In this document: piece after piece, positions 47,701 to 57,897 of the stretch
Layout: every line of letters begins with the position of its first letter
Position numbering within the stretch: position 1 is the first letter of the stretch
Assembly: GCA_964036045.1 (NCBI GenBank)
Contig: OZ038387.1
Span: 58,994,427 to 59,058,426, forward strand
From: Eutreptiella sp. 'Long Island Sound 2002'
Taxonomy: Eukaryota > Euglenozoa > Euglenophyceae > Eutreptiales > Eutreptiaceae
Reading direction: 5' to 3'
DNA length: 64,000 bases
Notes under the pieces: model-generated
What the model saw: the letters and a program-made list of their open reading frames with translations, nothing else
Databases searched by the model: none
What the model was told of the DNA's origin: nothing
Program-made: the position numbers and the translations under genes

Positions 47701-48778
47701 AGACAATGAACCGCACGGAAGAAAGGAGGAAAGGAGTGAAGAAGGAGAGATGGGATGGCAGGAAGAAACATTTGAACTATGGAATGGGGTGAGGCTAGTA
47801 GGGATGAGACAACCGGAGTTGGAGGGCCACAAGGGGGTGTTGGAGGAGATCTACAAGGACAAAGTGCAAGTGTTGTTAGTGGGAGGGATGCGCCGAGTAA
47901 AAGTGGACAAGAAGAAGGTGGTCCCGGAGGTAGTTGAGCCCGTTGAGGTGCTGCCCCCGGGTTTTGAAGGATGGAGCTTTCTTGAACAGATTGGAGTGGG
48001 TAGTGCACCCACCATGGATGAAGTGAAGGCCGCATACAAAAAGTGGGTGTTGCGGTTACATCCGGACAAGAACATGAACAACATTGCCAAAGCCACCCAC
48101 CTGTTCAAAAGGTTGACATCCGGCTACGAGGGATGGAAAAGTGCGCCCGGGGTGACACCGCCAAGGCCGGCGGAGGAACCACCCAACTACCAGTTCAACC
48201 CCACATACTTTCGATCCAATTTCTGCAACAGCACAAGTTCGGCGGGGCAAACAGCCCCGGAGGAAGCGCCACCAAGTGCCAAAAACCCAGGAACGGAGGG
48301 CGATGGAGAGGGTTTTTGGTCTTTCTTGTGGGGAAGCAAAAGGCCCGGTCGTTCCGAACATGCGAGTGGAATGGGGGCTAGCCACGGTGAGGGTACACCG
48401 AAGGGCGCACCGCCACCGGGGTCGGGAACGCAACGGACCCGGCGCCTCTTGTTCCATGAGAAGTTCCGGTGGCACACGCACCACGTCCGCGCCATCCAAG
48501 CGGACCGGATCCTCGCTGAGAAAAGGAGGAGAGGGTGGTTCTCCGACTACCCCGAGGCAGGAAGCAACATGTACTTATTGGCACCAGACCAGGTGTACAA
48601 AGTGCGAGTGCTAGCCTCAACGGTATGGGTGCCGGAGGTGAGACGTTGGGAGCCGGAGGTGTTCATCATCGGGGAGGGCATCAACTTCACAGTGGAGGAC
48701 ACAACCAGGTTGATGCAAAACTTGCACAGGGCAAACGTGATTGCCGAGCAAGTAGGCATCCGGCTGTACAAGGAGTAG
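44732..48778 (+). CDS. Retroelement polyprotein, part 2: RT end, CCCH, JAMM, PHD-like, J-domain
   Basis: Continues the frame of part 1 directly after the TGA (GHLVFLGADLWW is the RT primer-grip-like block) and ends at TAG 48778. Residues below count from codon 44762. CCCH zinc finger C-x5-C-x4-C-x3-H at 136-151. Acidic low-complexity region at about 200-500 with two copies of a DSDT-x-SD-x-SIL-x-WLQGL unit. JAMM protease-like domain at about 515-670: Glu542 (ETMGLLWG) and H-T-H-x7-S-x2-D at 600-613, the full metal-binding set known from MPN+ deubiquitinases. PHD/RING-like Cys/His module at 783-833. Two repeats of about 60 residues with G-x-x-V-x-L-x-GM...G-x-x-G-x-V pattern (about 895-955 and 1000-1055). 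J-domain at about 1065-1130 with HPD at 1100-1102. The C-terminal 170 residues are unassigned. Protease activity is inferred from residues only. Confidence 0.8.
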   Translation, partial: RAADGGHLVFLGADLWWREDEKGRIKFETGVHWREKDYPIKIRRYPVRDSMILDAQRLGVLTGQYIRALRLCSVLRLFKEAIQTITKTATQRGYGTHEQKKQWGKFLRVWWGGQDITMGEMHVWFGRMQRWVRKEISKEERRKKRCWYGWRCRRKSCPFEHVPPPPKVWTPPEGGLEPQRREAKNPHPQGVRTSEIVGEEEEMKNCGVWRETVVVVDLREPPLVAPTQSDNRKVGCAETTEAASTNKSLTNDVERQQKEEQAKQQERESQDDKGTKEVEDSDTDSDVSILTWLQGLKTRGEGGQMEGHKDLRPEVVDDEATVEQQRQERKSHTEDHGGPRPSPQVGLEVGEKEEKEEDHKQKEKSEIQSHKEQYPPQRQEDEQQGEESGGHGEDSDTNSDISILRWLQGLRKEEAGGQSQENPELDVVEEEETKKQPRQEERRNAPGQGEPEPSREVAVDGVEKGVLDEQPGPKATKNKDRSKVQHPTGVGNHGLKEAEERGPTEEKVTSEEAKSRRTKPQPRKGEWQVELPKDILETWNQAVREAASQGKETMGLLWGTRTENGVKVGGLHIPRHDVQTSHHCAVGDEALTEAVSWGASLGGKLVGWIHTHPGHVPVLSALDVCTLNTIGQMLWSIIPEGGPAVGVVQSWTSPADEVACAPLKGGLKAYTMSVLGMEVANRCAAIRRKKPGVDHRYHEHLAGVWDDDDPHPVGREQEEVPVVLVEAEDGGCMDMGNNRWWTKWLGAGSTPKEKENTKPDNNEESDSSTSSNGTASTVGPEAWSQKRGPKHACGLCCRPLRAKEGAVRCSQGHWMHLKCAGVTVSQAKKVFRSNRVFQCRCRKARPAKWLREERERHKQRRREQRSKARKAGVAPEEQPPKPQARAEPQQSDSERPEVVGVDGHRIVLGGRVALTGMKKKMELEGKTGEVESIIEDQGKVRLRMDCGRRVLVSLDRVRVQEVEHMGGAEDSKAAQPQQHGEETKGRGVAGDNEPHGRKEERSEEGEMGWQEETFELWNGVRLVGMRQPELEGHKGVLEEIYKDKVQVLLVGGMRRVKVDKKKVVPEVVEPVEVLPPGFEGWSFLEQIGVGSAPTMDEVKAAYKKWVLRLHPDKNMNNIAKATHLFKRLTSGYEGWKSAPGVTPPRPAEEPPNYQFNPTYFRSNFCNSTSSAGQTAPEEAPPSAKNPGTEGDGEGFWSFLWGSKRPGRSEHASGMGASHGEGTPKGAPPPGSGTQRTRRLLFHEKFRWHTHHVRAIQADRILAEKRRRGWFSDYPEAGSNMYLLAPDQVYKVRVLASTVWVPEVRRWEPEVFIIGEGINFTVEDTTRLMQNLHRANVIAEQVGIRLYKE

Positions 48779-49387
48779 AAGATGGAAGCCAAGTGAGAAG
48801 CGGACAAGCCCCACCCACGGGTGACAAGAGGGCGTGGAAGCGCACGGTCGCACAGTTCCGACGGCGTCAAGGTGACGGGGTGCAGCTTGTTCAGCGCAGT
48901 GCCGAGCACAAAGGCGCGACCCGGAACGCACCATGGCATGGCCTAGGCCTTGAAGCAAGAGGGACTGAGACCGGGCGCCAAGCGACCCAGGAACCCAAGG
49001 GACGGGCAACCCGGCGCCCGGTGAAGAAAGAAGAACAATGAAAGCAAAAAGCCTGATGGAAAGAAGAGTCTCACACCATCAACATGGCTCTGCTGGGGAG
49101 GAGAGGATCCTCCAACCACCGAGACTCACACTGGGGAGCCGCGGCCCCCAGTGATACAGCAACAAGGCACAACGATGTGGTCTGAGGTACGGCCGTGGAC
49201 GGGCCTCTGGACCCATGCCCAATGGAGACGGCGCCGCAGTCTCCATTGGATGCGCCCCGGCCACCACAACGCGCAGCGAGCTTTCTCGCCGGCGGAGTAG
49301 GGGGCAAGGCCAAACAACAGGCAGGGGGAAGGCAACCCCCGCACTTTTTTAGCCAGGGTGGTGACCAACACCGACCAAAACAAAACA
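48779..49387 (+). other. Untranslated junction of the retroelement unit
   Basis: Lies between the TAG of the polyprotein and the ATG of the second, truncated copy. It must hold the 3' end of one unit, the 5' end of the next, and probably the internal promoter. I could not identify a hammerhead ribozyme core, which is known in some PLE terminal repeats. Confidence 0.6.
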
Positions 49388-50381
49388 ATGAACTCTACAC
49401 GTGCACCGAGTTCTTCTCGGGGGGTCCAATGGGGCCTCAGCGAGATGCCCGATGTGGCAACGCAAGCCAACCGGGGGCCGCGCTCTCAAGGGAGTGACCA
49501 CGGCAGTAAGTCCCAGCGTGCTGGCACTGAGAAGCGAGCAGGGGAGAGACTCCCTCCCTCGCATAGCAACTCAACCAGAAAAAGGACGCACCACGTCGTC
49601 AAGCGCCCGGACCAAGCCGGGAGAAGGGGGCCAGCAAGGGGCCCTACGCACCTCCACCCAACACGGGACACCACCGTCAACCCAACAACAACTCGCTCCT
49701 ATGTTGAGGTGGTCCGGGGAGTCGCGCAACGAAGTGGGCGGCCAGCGACGGTAAGAGGCCCACCCCACGTCACCCGCTACATCCTACTCCCCCGTGCACC
49801 CACGCATCCCCCACAACCCCCGTCCGCGCAGCAAAGGCATGAAGGAGAGGGTAGGGGGTTTGTGTTGCGCTCGCCAAAGGATGGACTGAGCGCGGGAACT
49901 TGGAGGAGAAAGGTTGTTATGTGCCCCCGTCGGGGAAACGACCCCGCAAGTGGCCATCCCAGGGCCCACCAGCCGCCGTTGGGGAGAGGTACCTCACCGC
50001 CGGCTTGGGATGGCCGCTTGGACGCACCTGGCCAACGGCGAAGGCATTTGCCTTCCTCTGCGTGGACTCGACGCAGAGAAGTGAAACAGGGCAAGTCCGG
50101 GGGCTCCGTTGGCACAACCGACCAAGGGAAAGGGAAGGGAAGGAGTGTGGTGAGGCCGATGGGCACGGTGGCCTACAGAGGGAAAGGCCAAGGGAAGGGA
50201 AAGGGGAGGGGAGAGGGAAGGTTAGGGCAAGGAGGAAGAGGAAGGTCAAAGGGTGGTGAGAAGCTGATGGGCACCACCGCCTATGGAGGGAAAGGGTCCA
50301 AAGGAAGGGCAGCGAATGGCGATCGGCCAGTAGGCGCCGCCAGCTGCAGACGAGATCATCACACCATGGCGTCATGCCAAA
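49388..50381 (+). CDS. Truncated second copy: natural N-terminus of the polyprotein
   Basis: ATG 49388 (MNSTRAPSSSRGVQWG) opens a frame that enters the 767-bp repeat at 49615 and matches part 1 of the first copy residue for residue to 50381, where the element stops at poly-C. The 76 codons before 49615 are missing from the first copy, so they are likely the real beginning of the protein. A GTG 30 bases upstream extends the same frame, but there is no reason to prefer it. The frame runs on by chance into host DNA to 50647. Confidence 0.75.
49615..50381 (+). repeat. Right 767-bp terminal direct repeat (pLTR)
   Basis: Copy of 40981-41747 at constant offset 8634. It is followed by a C14 run and the host repeat gcggcccctgtcgcaat (50405). 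Confidence 0.9.
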
Positions 50382-50422
50382 CCCCCCCCCCCCCCGGCAA
50401 TTCTGCGGCCCCTGTCGCAATC

Positions 50423-52190
50423 CTTCGTATATATATGGCGCATATCGTCGATGAGAAATATGGACTTCAACACCAATACCAGGGAGCGTTAGCTTCTTTT
50501 TGCGGGGGGGACGTCTCCTTTTGTTGTTGCGTCAGCAAGGTCAGCAAGGTGCACTGCAGCGTCAACAAGGGCCAACTGGCTTCAGAAGGGTGCGGGACCG
50601 TTGGTTGCAACGAAGGGTACCCTGAGCCCGCTTCCGAATTGATCTGATACTCCAGAGAAATGCCCCCACCGTACCCTTCACCCCTAAAAAAAACTTGTTG
50701 AGGCGCGATCACGAAGTGGCAGTGCACCCTTCCCGCCTCGCAGGGAGCAACGAGAAAGATGGTCACGATCATACCCGTCCCGTGACCTTTTCGTGGGCGT
50801 ATTCCCAATTGTCACTTTCACTGCCTCTACAATAGCACTGGCGGGCCATTGCGAGGCATCGTTGGTGCTGACGAGCTGTAAACACGGTGTGAACATCACT
50901 TACCTCCTGCCCTTGACACGATGCTCCCTCTTGCAGATGCATGCTGTACAGGCATGGGCTGCCCTGGCCGAGCGACAAAATTACAACACGGAACTTCCCG
51001 CCTCCTCCCACCGCCCCGACCGCCTGGACCCCGCAACGCCCACCCGCCCGCCTGGCCACACCCGCCCTGGACCTCGCGCCGCCCCATCCACCCTGTCCGC
51101 TCCCAGGACCCCGAAACGCCCTGCCGCCCGCCCACCCCGCCAAGCCACCCGCGCGCTAGATCGGTCCTGACCCCTCACCGCACAACCACTGCCCCTGTAT
51201 GAGCACCGTGAGTGCGCAGTTTACTTACGCCGCTACTACGCCGAAAGTGTTTTTTATCAATCTGCCACAGGGGTGGATCTTGTCATTTTGCAAAGGGGAA
51301 GCATGGCGTGTCAGAAACTTCCAAAAGAAAAAATGGCCCCAGCCCCAACCACCTTGAGGGCTGGAGAGAAAATGTGGTCTTTGGTTGACACGATTCTTGG
51401 CCCAGCATGTGCCAGCTACAGTCCTCTTTGTAGGTTGAGAGTGGGGGTGTGACCTAGGAGGAGCGGGACGGGGAGAAATGAGGGGGAAGGGGAAAGAGAT
51501 CCCATCCTTGGCACTATTTCAATTGGTTTTCGCGTTCTGTTGTATGCTTGGAGGTGTCCACCACGGCTTCCAGTGAAGAAGCCTTCCCAAGCCATGTCCG
51601 GCACACCTCCATTGCGCCCATTTTGCTTCTCAGGTTCGTTGTAAGGTCTTTCTGCCGGAGCATTCGCTCCCCGCCGACATGACACGTCTGCGTCTTTCCC
51701 GGCTTGCCTTCTAGGAAGATCCTGCAGCAACGCATGTGCCCAGGAAAAGACCGACGCAAGCAAAAAGATTCGTTTCAAAACTTCCAAAAGACGGAAAGCC
51801 CTGCGTCAACAACGTGAAATTGCCACCAGCATAGTTGCCAGTATCAAGACGAATGAGGAGGAAAAAAAGCTCCCAGCCAGAGGCGTCAGCAGTACGCTGC
51901 GCAAACGTTGCACAGCTCGTGTGTGGTGCCCAATCTGATATGCAAATGGGTTCAGGTTGCAGCTTCCCATTTGTCATGGCTGTCCAGGTTGTTGCGGTGC
52001 CCCTGCGGTCCTCCTTTTTCTTTTGCGGTACCAGGTTCTGGACGCCCTTCTGGAGCAGCTGCTCGCCAGAAGGGAGGGCAGTCCCAGTTTCATCACCACA
52101 TGTCCTTACAGTCTTGACCTCGACCAACTTCCAATTCGGCACGTGAGAGTTGGCATGATGACACCTAATCCGTGCAGTACAATGAAACTA
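50423..52190. other. No gene seen
   Basis: Short frames only. 50990-51170 is C-rich and reads as Pro/Arg/Ala low-complexity sequence in several frames. Confidence 0.5.
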
Positions 52191-52262
52191 TACCACCTGT
52201 AGGGTTCGAACCTACGACCTACTCCGTGTAAAGGAGACGATCTACCACTGATCTAAGATGGC
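52191..52262 (-). tRNA. tRNA-Val (anticodon UAC), copy 1
   Basis: 72 nt including the discriminator A; no encoded CCA. Cloverleaf: seven-pair acceptor stem (GCCATCT with AGGTGGT, two G-U pairs), four-pair D stem GATC/GATC with loop AGTGGTA, anticodon arm TCTCC-TTTACAC-GGAGT (outermost pair T-T mismatched), variable loop AGGTC, and T arm GTAGG-TTCGAAC-CCTAC. The anticodon is TAC, reading Val codons. The internal B box GGTTCGAACCC is perfect; the A box is close to consensus. No intron. Confidence 0.9.
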
Positions 52263-52475
52263 AACTGTGATAGTTAGCGTTTGTCTGCACCTCGTCAACG
52301 TGGATTGTTGATGGTTCCAACCATTTGTTGGTGTACTCGATCGTTGCATGGTTCACCATTTAATTGGCTTGCGGTTCCAAAACTTTTTCATTCCAACCTT
52401 GCTTGCACTTTGTCGCGTTGCCGCGCACGTCCATCGGAACAAGGGGTTTTGCAACATCACAAGCTCAAGAAAAAT

Positions 52476-52547
52476 TACCACCTGTAGGGTTCGAACCTAC
52501 GACCTACTCCGTGTAAAGGAGACGATCTACCACTGATCTAAGATGGC
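52476..52547 (-). tRNA. tRNA-Val (anticodon UAC), copy 2
   Basis: Identical over all 72 nt to the copy at 52191-52262, 285 bp away in the same orientation. The immediate flanks differ, so only the gene itself, or a unit that has since diverged outside it, is shared. Confidence 0.9.
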
Positions 52548-53014
52548 TGGTGTTTGGAGACATGTACAGCTTTCATGGGGCTTCTTGACTTGAACATGCA
52601 AGGTGTCGGTGCTTTTGGTGATTCGAGCCACACCAACGAAGCAGTTGACCTACACCATTCCACTCTCACAAAGCGCGGGCTTCCTAAAAGAAGCAAGCAA
52701 GAGAAGGAGGACTTGTGGCACGTGTCAAGAATATCATTACACGGTGGCCACGGTGGCCACGAATGACATATTCGTGTTGGAACCTCTCCCTACAAATGGC
52801 ACAAGCCAGACCCACCCCTTTTGCACCGGGAGCCCCACACCTTCGTACACAGATGATGATTTTCTCCCCACTGCAACCATACAAAGGGGGCGGCTTCAAA
52901 ACCACGTAATCTCCAGTGTTGACGATATAACCCGCCTTGAGTAGCCTACACAACCCCATGAAGTATGAGTGGACGCGCAAACCCCTACGGTGCCGGGCAC
53001 TCGTGGGCAAACAT
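52548..53014. other. No gene seen
   Basis: Short frames without a recognisable domain. Confidence 0.5.
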
Positions 53015-53253
53015 GATAAGCCCCCTTAAGAAATTGATATCGCCTCCCACGAACTCGCGACAACCGATCTCATGGGACGGGCATCCCACACATTCAATAT
53101 TCCATTCGAATTTTCGCATGTGCACGGATGATGTAGCATGGGGCCGAGGATAAGCCCTCTTAGGAAATTGATATCGCCTCCCACGAACTCACGACAACCG
53201 ATCTCATGGGACGGGTATCCCACACATTCAATATTCCATTCGAATTTTCGCAT
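53015..53253. repeat. 105-bp direct repeat pair
   Basis: Copies at 53015-53119 and 53149-53253 with a 29-bp spacer. They differ at only a few positions (cccccttaag/ccctcttagg, ctcgcgac/ctcacgac, gggcatcc/gggtatcc). Both contain catcccacacattcaatatt or the tatccc variant. No coding sense is evident. Confidence 0.9.
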
Positions 53254-55602
53254 TTGTGCGAGAGCCGAGTCCCTAGCTCAATCACAAAAACATACAATTG
53301 CTTGTAACAACCATCTTTTTGATTGTATGAACTCTTCACCACTTGGACATTCGGTGGACGTCCCCTTGTAGACGGCATATCCTTTGGCAAACAACGGAAA
53401 AAACCCACATTGGCATGAACATGAAAGATGGGTATGGTTGTGTGGTCGCATCGAGAGTGCGAAATGGTTTTCTAGGAAGTCGTCGCGCGGTGAAGTCAGG
53501 ATCGATCCCAAACCTATCGAACTCTCGCCGGTTGCGATGATACTTTACATTGAAAAACCGATTTCGCAATTCAACAACCATGCCCTTTATTGTCAAGGCT
53601 CAATCAAACCCCTTTTCGTCAAAGAGACCACGAGCCACGGAAAAGCGAAATTCGTTTGGGCTTGGTCCTCAATCGCTACCGATTGAACGATTGCTAGGCA
53701 CACCCGTCCAAGTGGTGTTCGCGGGAACACGACGCGCTTATGTTTTGTGGGGTGCCCATCTTGGGCCTTCTCGAGTGCCAAAACACGATTCCTCACGATT
53801 CGGTCACGAAACATCTCCTATCGCTAATTTGCCGTGATCCATGGGATTAGATGGTGACAAAACCCTCGCTAGCCCCAAAAAACTGTTCGTGGGGAGTAAA
53901 AGATACGTAAGGAGGACGTGCGGCACATGCACGGTCGGTCGGCATGTTATTCTTCGAAACATGAGTTTTCCAAGCACCGTGCATTTTCCTTCCACTTCCA
54001 TACGCTGATATGACATGTCAATTCGAAGCAAGTTAGCTTGTGTTTCCGGGCGTCTAGACCCGATTCTATTTGTAAAGTTGAGTTTGGTCTTATCTTGATG
54101 GGGAATTGCGCTCGGGTCGTGCCACAATGATGCAAAAAGCAGAAATTTCTACCACCTTGCTTGAAATGTCCTGTGCAACTCCAATGTTGTACCATGTGTA
54201 GCCATTTGGTTCACACACGCAACACCACACAATAGCAGCACAAGCACTCGCTTCGCTTGAAAAGCTACTCAAAAGGCGCGCACATTGTGAGGCGGGAGGT
54301 GGATGCATAAAAATGGAGCTTCGAGGTTCATGTAAGCATGCAAGGGGAGGAGGAGAAGGCGCGTCCGTCAAAGAGCACAGGACACGTCCGGACATGGTTT
54401 ATGCCACCGGCGATGCAGGTTTGGTATTGACGAAAAGGTTGGTGGTGCAATCCAAGATAAGGAACCCATCAATCCTCTTGTAGCTCCTCATGCAAAACAA
54501 AGCTTGTACAAACATAGCAACTATTGCTACGGGTGTGAGTTGATCTTGGTGCCCGTTGGATTCTAAGTGGCTTCTTGTGCCCGTGGGTGTGTTCCTTGAG
54601 TGTGTTGTTGTGTGGGGGCACCTCTAAGGCAAGGAGTCATTCGCGTTTCAGTGAGGAGTGCAAACGAGGCGAAAATCTTCAACCCTTTACCACTCTGGCT
54701 TTAGGGTGGGCCTGGGCAAGGGCGGGTCCAAGCCCATCTTGTGCTCCTTGCTCGCCTTCTCCTCTGTCCCAGCGTAATGAGAGATCATCGAAGTCCGCAT
54801 GAGGAGGCCTGGATGATTGTGCCTATGATGATGAGGGTTGAACCTGGTCGTCAGTCACCAGTCCCTGGACTGAGTTGCGTTCCGGCTGGGTGGATTTTTG
54901 GGCACGTGCGACGTCCCTGAGTGAAACCTTCCCGATGGATTTTCTCTGAAATTCTTACGGATGAAAGCCTGATTTGGCATCGGGGAGGTCGCTACTATTT
55001 GCTACAGACTGGTGCACTGTGATGCCCAAGTCAAGGGCCTATTGCTGGGTGTGCGGCGAGCGCCCAATGTCTTCTCTCTGGCGCTCGCCCCCCAAGGACC
55101 TTAGTCTGAAGCATCCAGACTCACCCAAGCATGGTAAGACCCCCAAATGGTGCTACCTAGGGGAATGTAGGGCCTTGGGTGAGTCCCAACAAGCTTCCAA
55201 GGCTCCAAATGACAGGGAGGCCAAGTTGATGGAGGAGAAGGATGCTGCACCGGTTGCGAAGTGCATGCGCTTGGGCCTAGGCACCACTTGGAAGCCTAAG
55301 GTTTCAAACAATCGTGCATTTCTGGTGAGGTTCGTTGTTGCCAAATGCCCACTTTGCTTGTGCATCATTGCCGATTGTGACCAATGCTTACAATCTACGT
55401 GCCTAGTGCGTGCCTTGTGTGTTGCCCTACCTGTGGTTGCTTGTATTCTTCCCCTCTCACGTGAGTTTAACTTTGCTAGGAGTAGCTCAACGTTGGATCC
55501 AACAAAAAGTTTAGGTTTTCAAAGTTCTTGTTTTGGCCCATTTGCTTAACATCCGTCAATAGGAGGTTATAGACATATATAGAGGTCCTTTGGCGGTGTC
55601 GT
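53254..55602. other. No supported gene
   Basis: Several medium-length frames on both strands (for example 53336-53596 and 53593-53814 on minus, 54974-55549 on plus), but none has a domain I can name. Confidence 0.45.
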
Positions 55603-55977
55603 TTGGAGGGCCGTGCGGCAAATTTGCATGGGCGATGCTCCAATGACAGTGAGCGGCTCCTAATCTTAAATGTTGCGCTTCGCTGCTTTAGGCTATTTCA
55701 CAAGCTTTCCGCGTCGGAGAAGGAGTTGAAAAAGAGGAAAAGACTTTCCGAAGAAGTTGAACACCTCCGCCCTTTCAAGAAACGGGCAATCGTGCTTGAG
55801 GACCAATTTGAAGCCCAAAGGATGACGCTCGAAGCCTCGATGAAACAAGCCGATAAATACCATCGCCGGTTAAAGGAGGAGCATCGGCGTTGTCATTCCC
55901 TTGCCGTTGAAAATAGGGATCTTAAGGCGAAGGTCAAACATTTGCGGGTGGTGAAAAATCAGCATAGCATGGGTTAG
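55603..55977 (+). CDS. Coiled-coil ORF, function unknown
   Basis: 124 codons. Residues about 40-118 are strongly charged and helical (SEKELKKRKRLSEEVEHL, then LEDQFEAQRMTLEASMKQ), with Leu/Ile/Val spaced in heptads, so a coiled coil is likely. There is no catalytic or binding motif. It may be an internal exon; the 30 residues before the coiled coil look non-coding. It could belong to a degraded mobile element, since the surrounding 5 kb has no other gene. Confidence 0.35.
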   Translation: MEGRAANLHGRCSNDSERLLILNVALRCFRLFHKLSASEKELKKRKRLSEEVEHLRPFKKRAIVLEDQFEAQRMTLEASMKQADKYHRRLKEEHRRCHSLAVENRDLKAKVKHLRVVKNQHSMG

Positions 55978-57848
55978 AGGTTTGATCAATTGGCTTCAAA
56001 CATATGAACCCTCATTGGGGAGGGGGGGGGGGGTTCCTACTTTGTGTTGTGCCCCGTGCCCCCCCTATCCGAACATCCAATCTGCGCCACGAGTGGAGTG
56101 GTGTGTGCCAAAAAAACAATGCCATGCTGGCCAAGCCCAAAGTGGTGTGGTAGGCAATGGTTGGTTATGAATTGTCATTACATGGCGCGCTCCAACGGTG
56201 AATTTCACTTGGTGAGTGCCCAACCGAATTTTGCACTTGGAATATCTCAACTTTTCACTATATTTTGTGGTTTGCCATATGACATTGCCATGACCTTGTG
56301 AAGTTCATCATGACAATCATCATGACAATCAATCAAGTCAGGCTGCACGAAACACGTGGGAGAACCAGAGTTCATGCGAATCATATCATATTGGGGTGCT
56401 TTTGAGATTCTTAAATTCAAGTTGAGATGATCCCCCCGAATATGCCAATTGCATCACACTAGAGCTCCCATGCAGTTGAAGATTTTCTTGAGTGTTGGAG
56501 ATGTAGGCAGGAACAGGGCAGCGCCCCCTGAAGGAGGGGTGCCCAAGGGAACCTAGTGGACCTATGCCTTGTACTGTTTTTTCTCTTCGACAGCCTATGA
56601 CCGGTTACTGAGGAGTCCTGTTTCTTGTGCCCACTTGCGTGTGACACCAATCTAACAAAAACGAATGGAAGATTGGATGAATGACATCATAGTATGCCAC
56701 AATGACGGCTCAAACGAACATCCAAAACTAGTGATTTTCTCACTTGTCATTCCGTTCCGTCACTTCATTTCCCAAATTGCTCTTGAAGAAACGGATCGGC
56801 TGGTTGTCGTGGCTGGGGCGGAAATCACCAACGTCCGTTGCTTTTGAGATGTTTAACTTTGGTTCATTACGATTAAGACGCCTCACTTGAACACCTTACG
56901 TAAATATGAATGAAGTAACGACACAAGCAGATTCATGGATCATGTTTGTCATGTGTCAATTTCTCTCGTCGGATCGCGAGGTTTAAGCTTGGCCTGCACA
57001 AACAATCATTTTGATTGTAACATGCGTCCCATGGTTTGCAGTGTCGTGAACACATGGGGTCAAAGGAGGGTTAAAAGCGCACTGACATTTTTGTTGTCAA
57101 ATTTGTTGTATGCTCACACTTTTCTTGCGCATTGTGGGCATTACGAATGATGAGGGTCACCAAGTCATATTACGGGGGACGTAGGGACGGGGCTTACACC
57201 AACTGGTGCAATGGTTTGTGTGAACCAAGGAGGGCACGATGTGCCACAACCAAAACGTCTTCTATTCTTGAAACCATGGGATTGCTCAATGGAGTGTTGT
57301 TCACACCAGCATTCCAACCACCGCGATCAGCTACAATCCATTTTAGGCGCCCATCCAAGTCCATTGGGGAGTAGGAAAGGGGGGGGGTCCAGGGGTTTTT
57401 TTTCACATGCCTGATCCGGTCCATTTTGGGGTGGGCCCACCCCGATCCACTTTTATTGGCGCACACACACTTGTCCGATCTAACTTGATGCATTTTGGAT
57501 TGTGGCGAGTTGATGATGCGGATGTCGTGTGCATGGTAGCTGTTTTTTTTTGGGGGGGGGATTTTCATCTTTGCACGTTTGAGGTGTTGTTGCGATTTGT
57601 TTCTGTGCTTTGTCGTGCTAACCAGAAAAGCAAACAATTTAAGGAAGCAAGTAAGCAAGCAACCTTCATGCACCAAAAAATTCTTGATGCATGACAAAAT
57701 GCTTAATTTGCAACAATGTTTTGGATGCATGACACAGTTCCTCATTCATTAAAGCAAAATGAATAACATGAACATTGTTGCAAATCAAGCATTTGGTCGT
57801 GCATGAAGAACTTGCTCCATTCTTGTTTTATGTATCAAGAACTTTGTC
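55978..57848. other. No gene seen; left flank of the inverted-repeat element
   Basis: Contains a G12 run (56022-56033) and two shorter G runs (about 57379 and 57552). No recognisable gene. Confidence 0.5.
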
Positions 57849-57895
57849 ATATCCGTGGCATAGGCCCGAGGATATCCGCAGATATCCGTGGTATA
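57849..57895 (+). repeat. Left outer inverted-repeat arm
   Basis: Reverse complement of 63741-63789 apart from about four positions, including a two-base length difference. It is itself partly palindromic (gatatccgcagatatcc). Related motifs recur at 63800-63850, so it may be a dispersed repeat rather than a transposon end. Confidence 0.7.
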
Positions 57896-57897
57896 TA

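Larger units (their letters stand above)
40981..50381 (+). mobile_element. Penelope-like retroelement with 767-bp terminal direct repeats and JAMM/PHD/J-domain polyprotein
   Basis: The segment starts and ends with the same 767 bp (40981-41747 = 49615-50381, constant offset 8634). This is the pseudo-LTR arrangement expected of a PLE derived from head-to-tail copies, with a unit length of 8634 bp. The left repeat begins inside the coding region; the right copy also retains the preceding 5' coding part from ATG 49388. The body encodes GIY-YIG nuclease and reverse transcriptase (to 44731), then, after one TGA, a further 1338 codons with protease-like and zinc-binding domains (to 48778). 48779-49387 is the untranslated junction between unit end and next unit start. 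Both borders abut host poly-C tracts. Confidence 0.85.

Noticed and set aside
52191-52547. Plastid origin of the tRNA-Val genes
   Set aside because: The anticodon arm and variable loop look similar in plastid and nuclear tRNA-Val(UAC), the B box is perfect for Pol III, and no neighbouring plastid gene was recognised, so an organellar insertion is not supported.
53336-53596. Minus-strand frame whose start (KGMVVELRNRFFNVK) recalls translation initiation factor IF-1
   Set aside because: The similarity stops after about 15 residues; the rest does not follow the IF-1 fold pattern.
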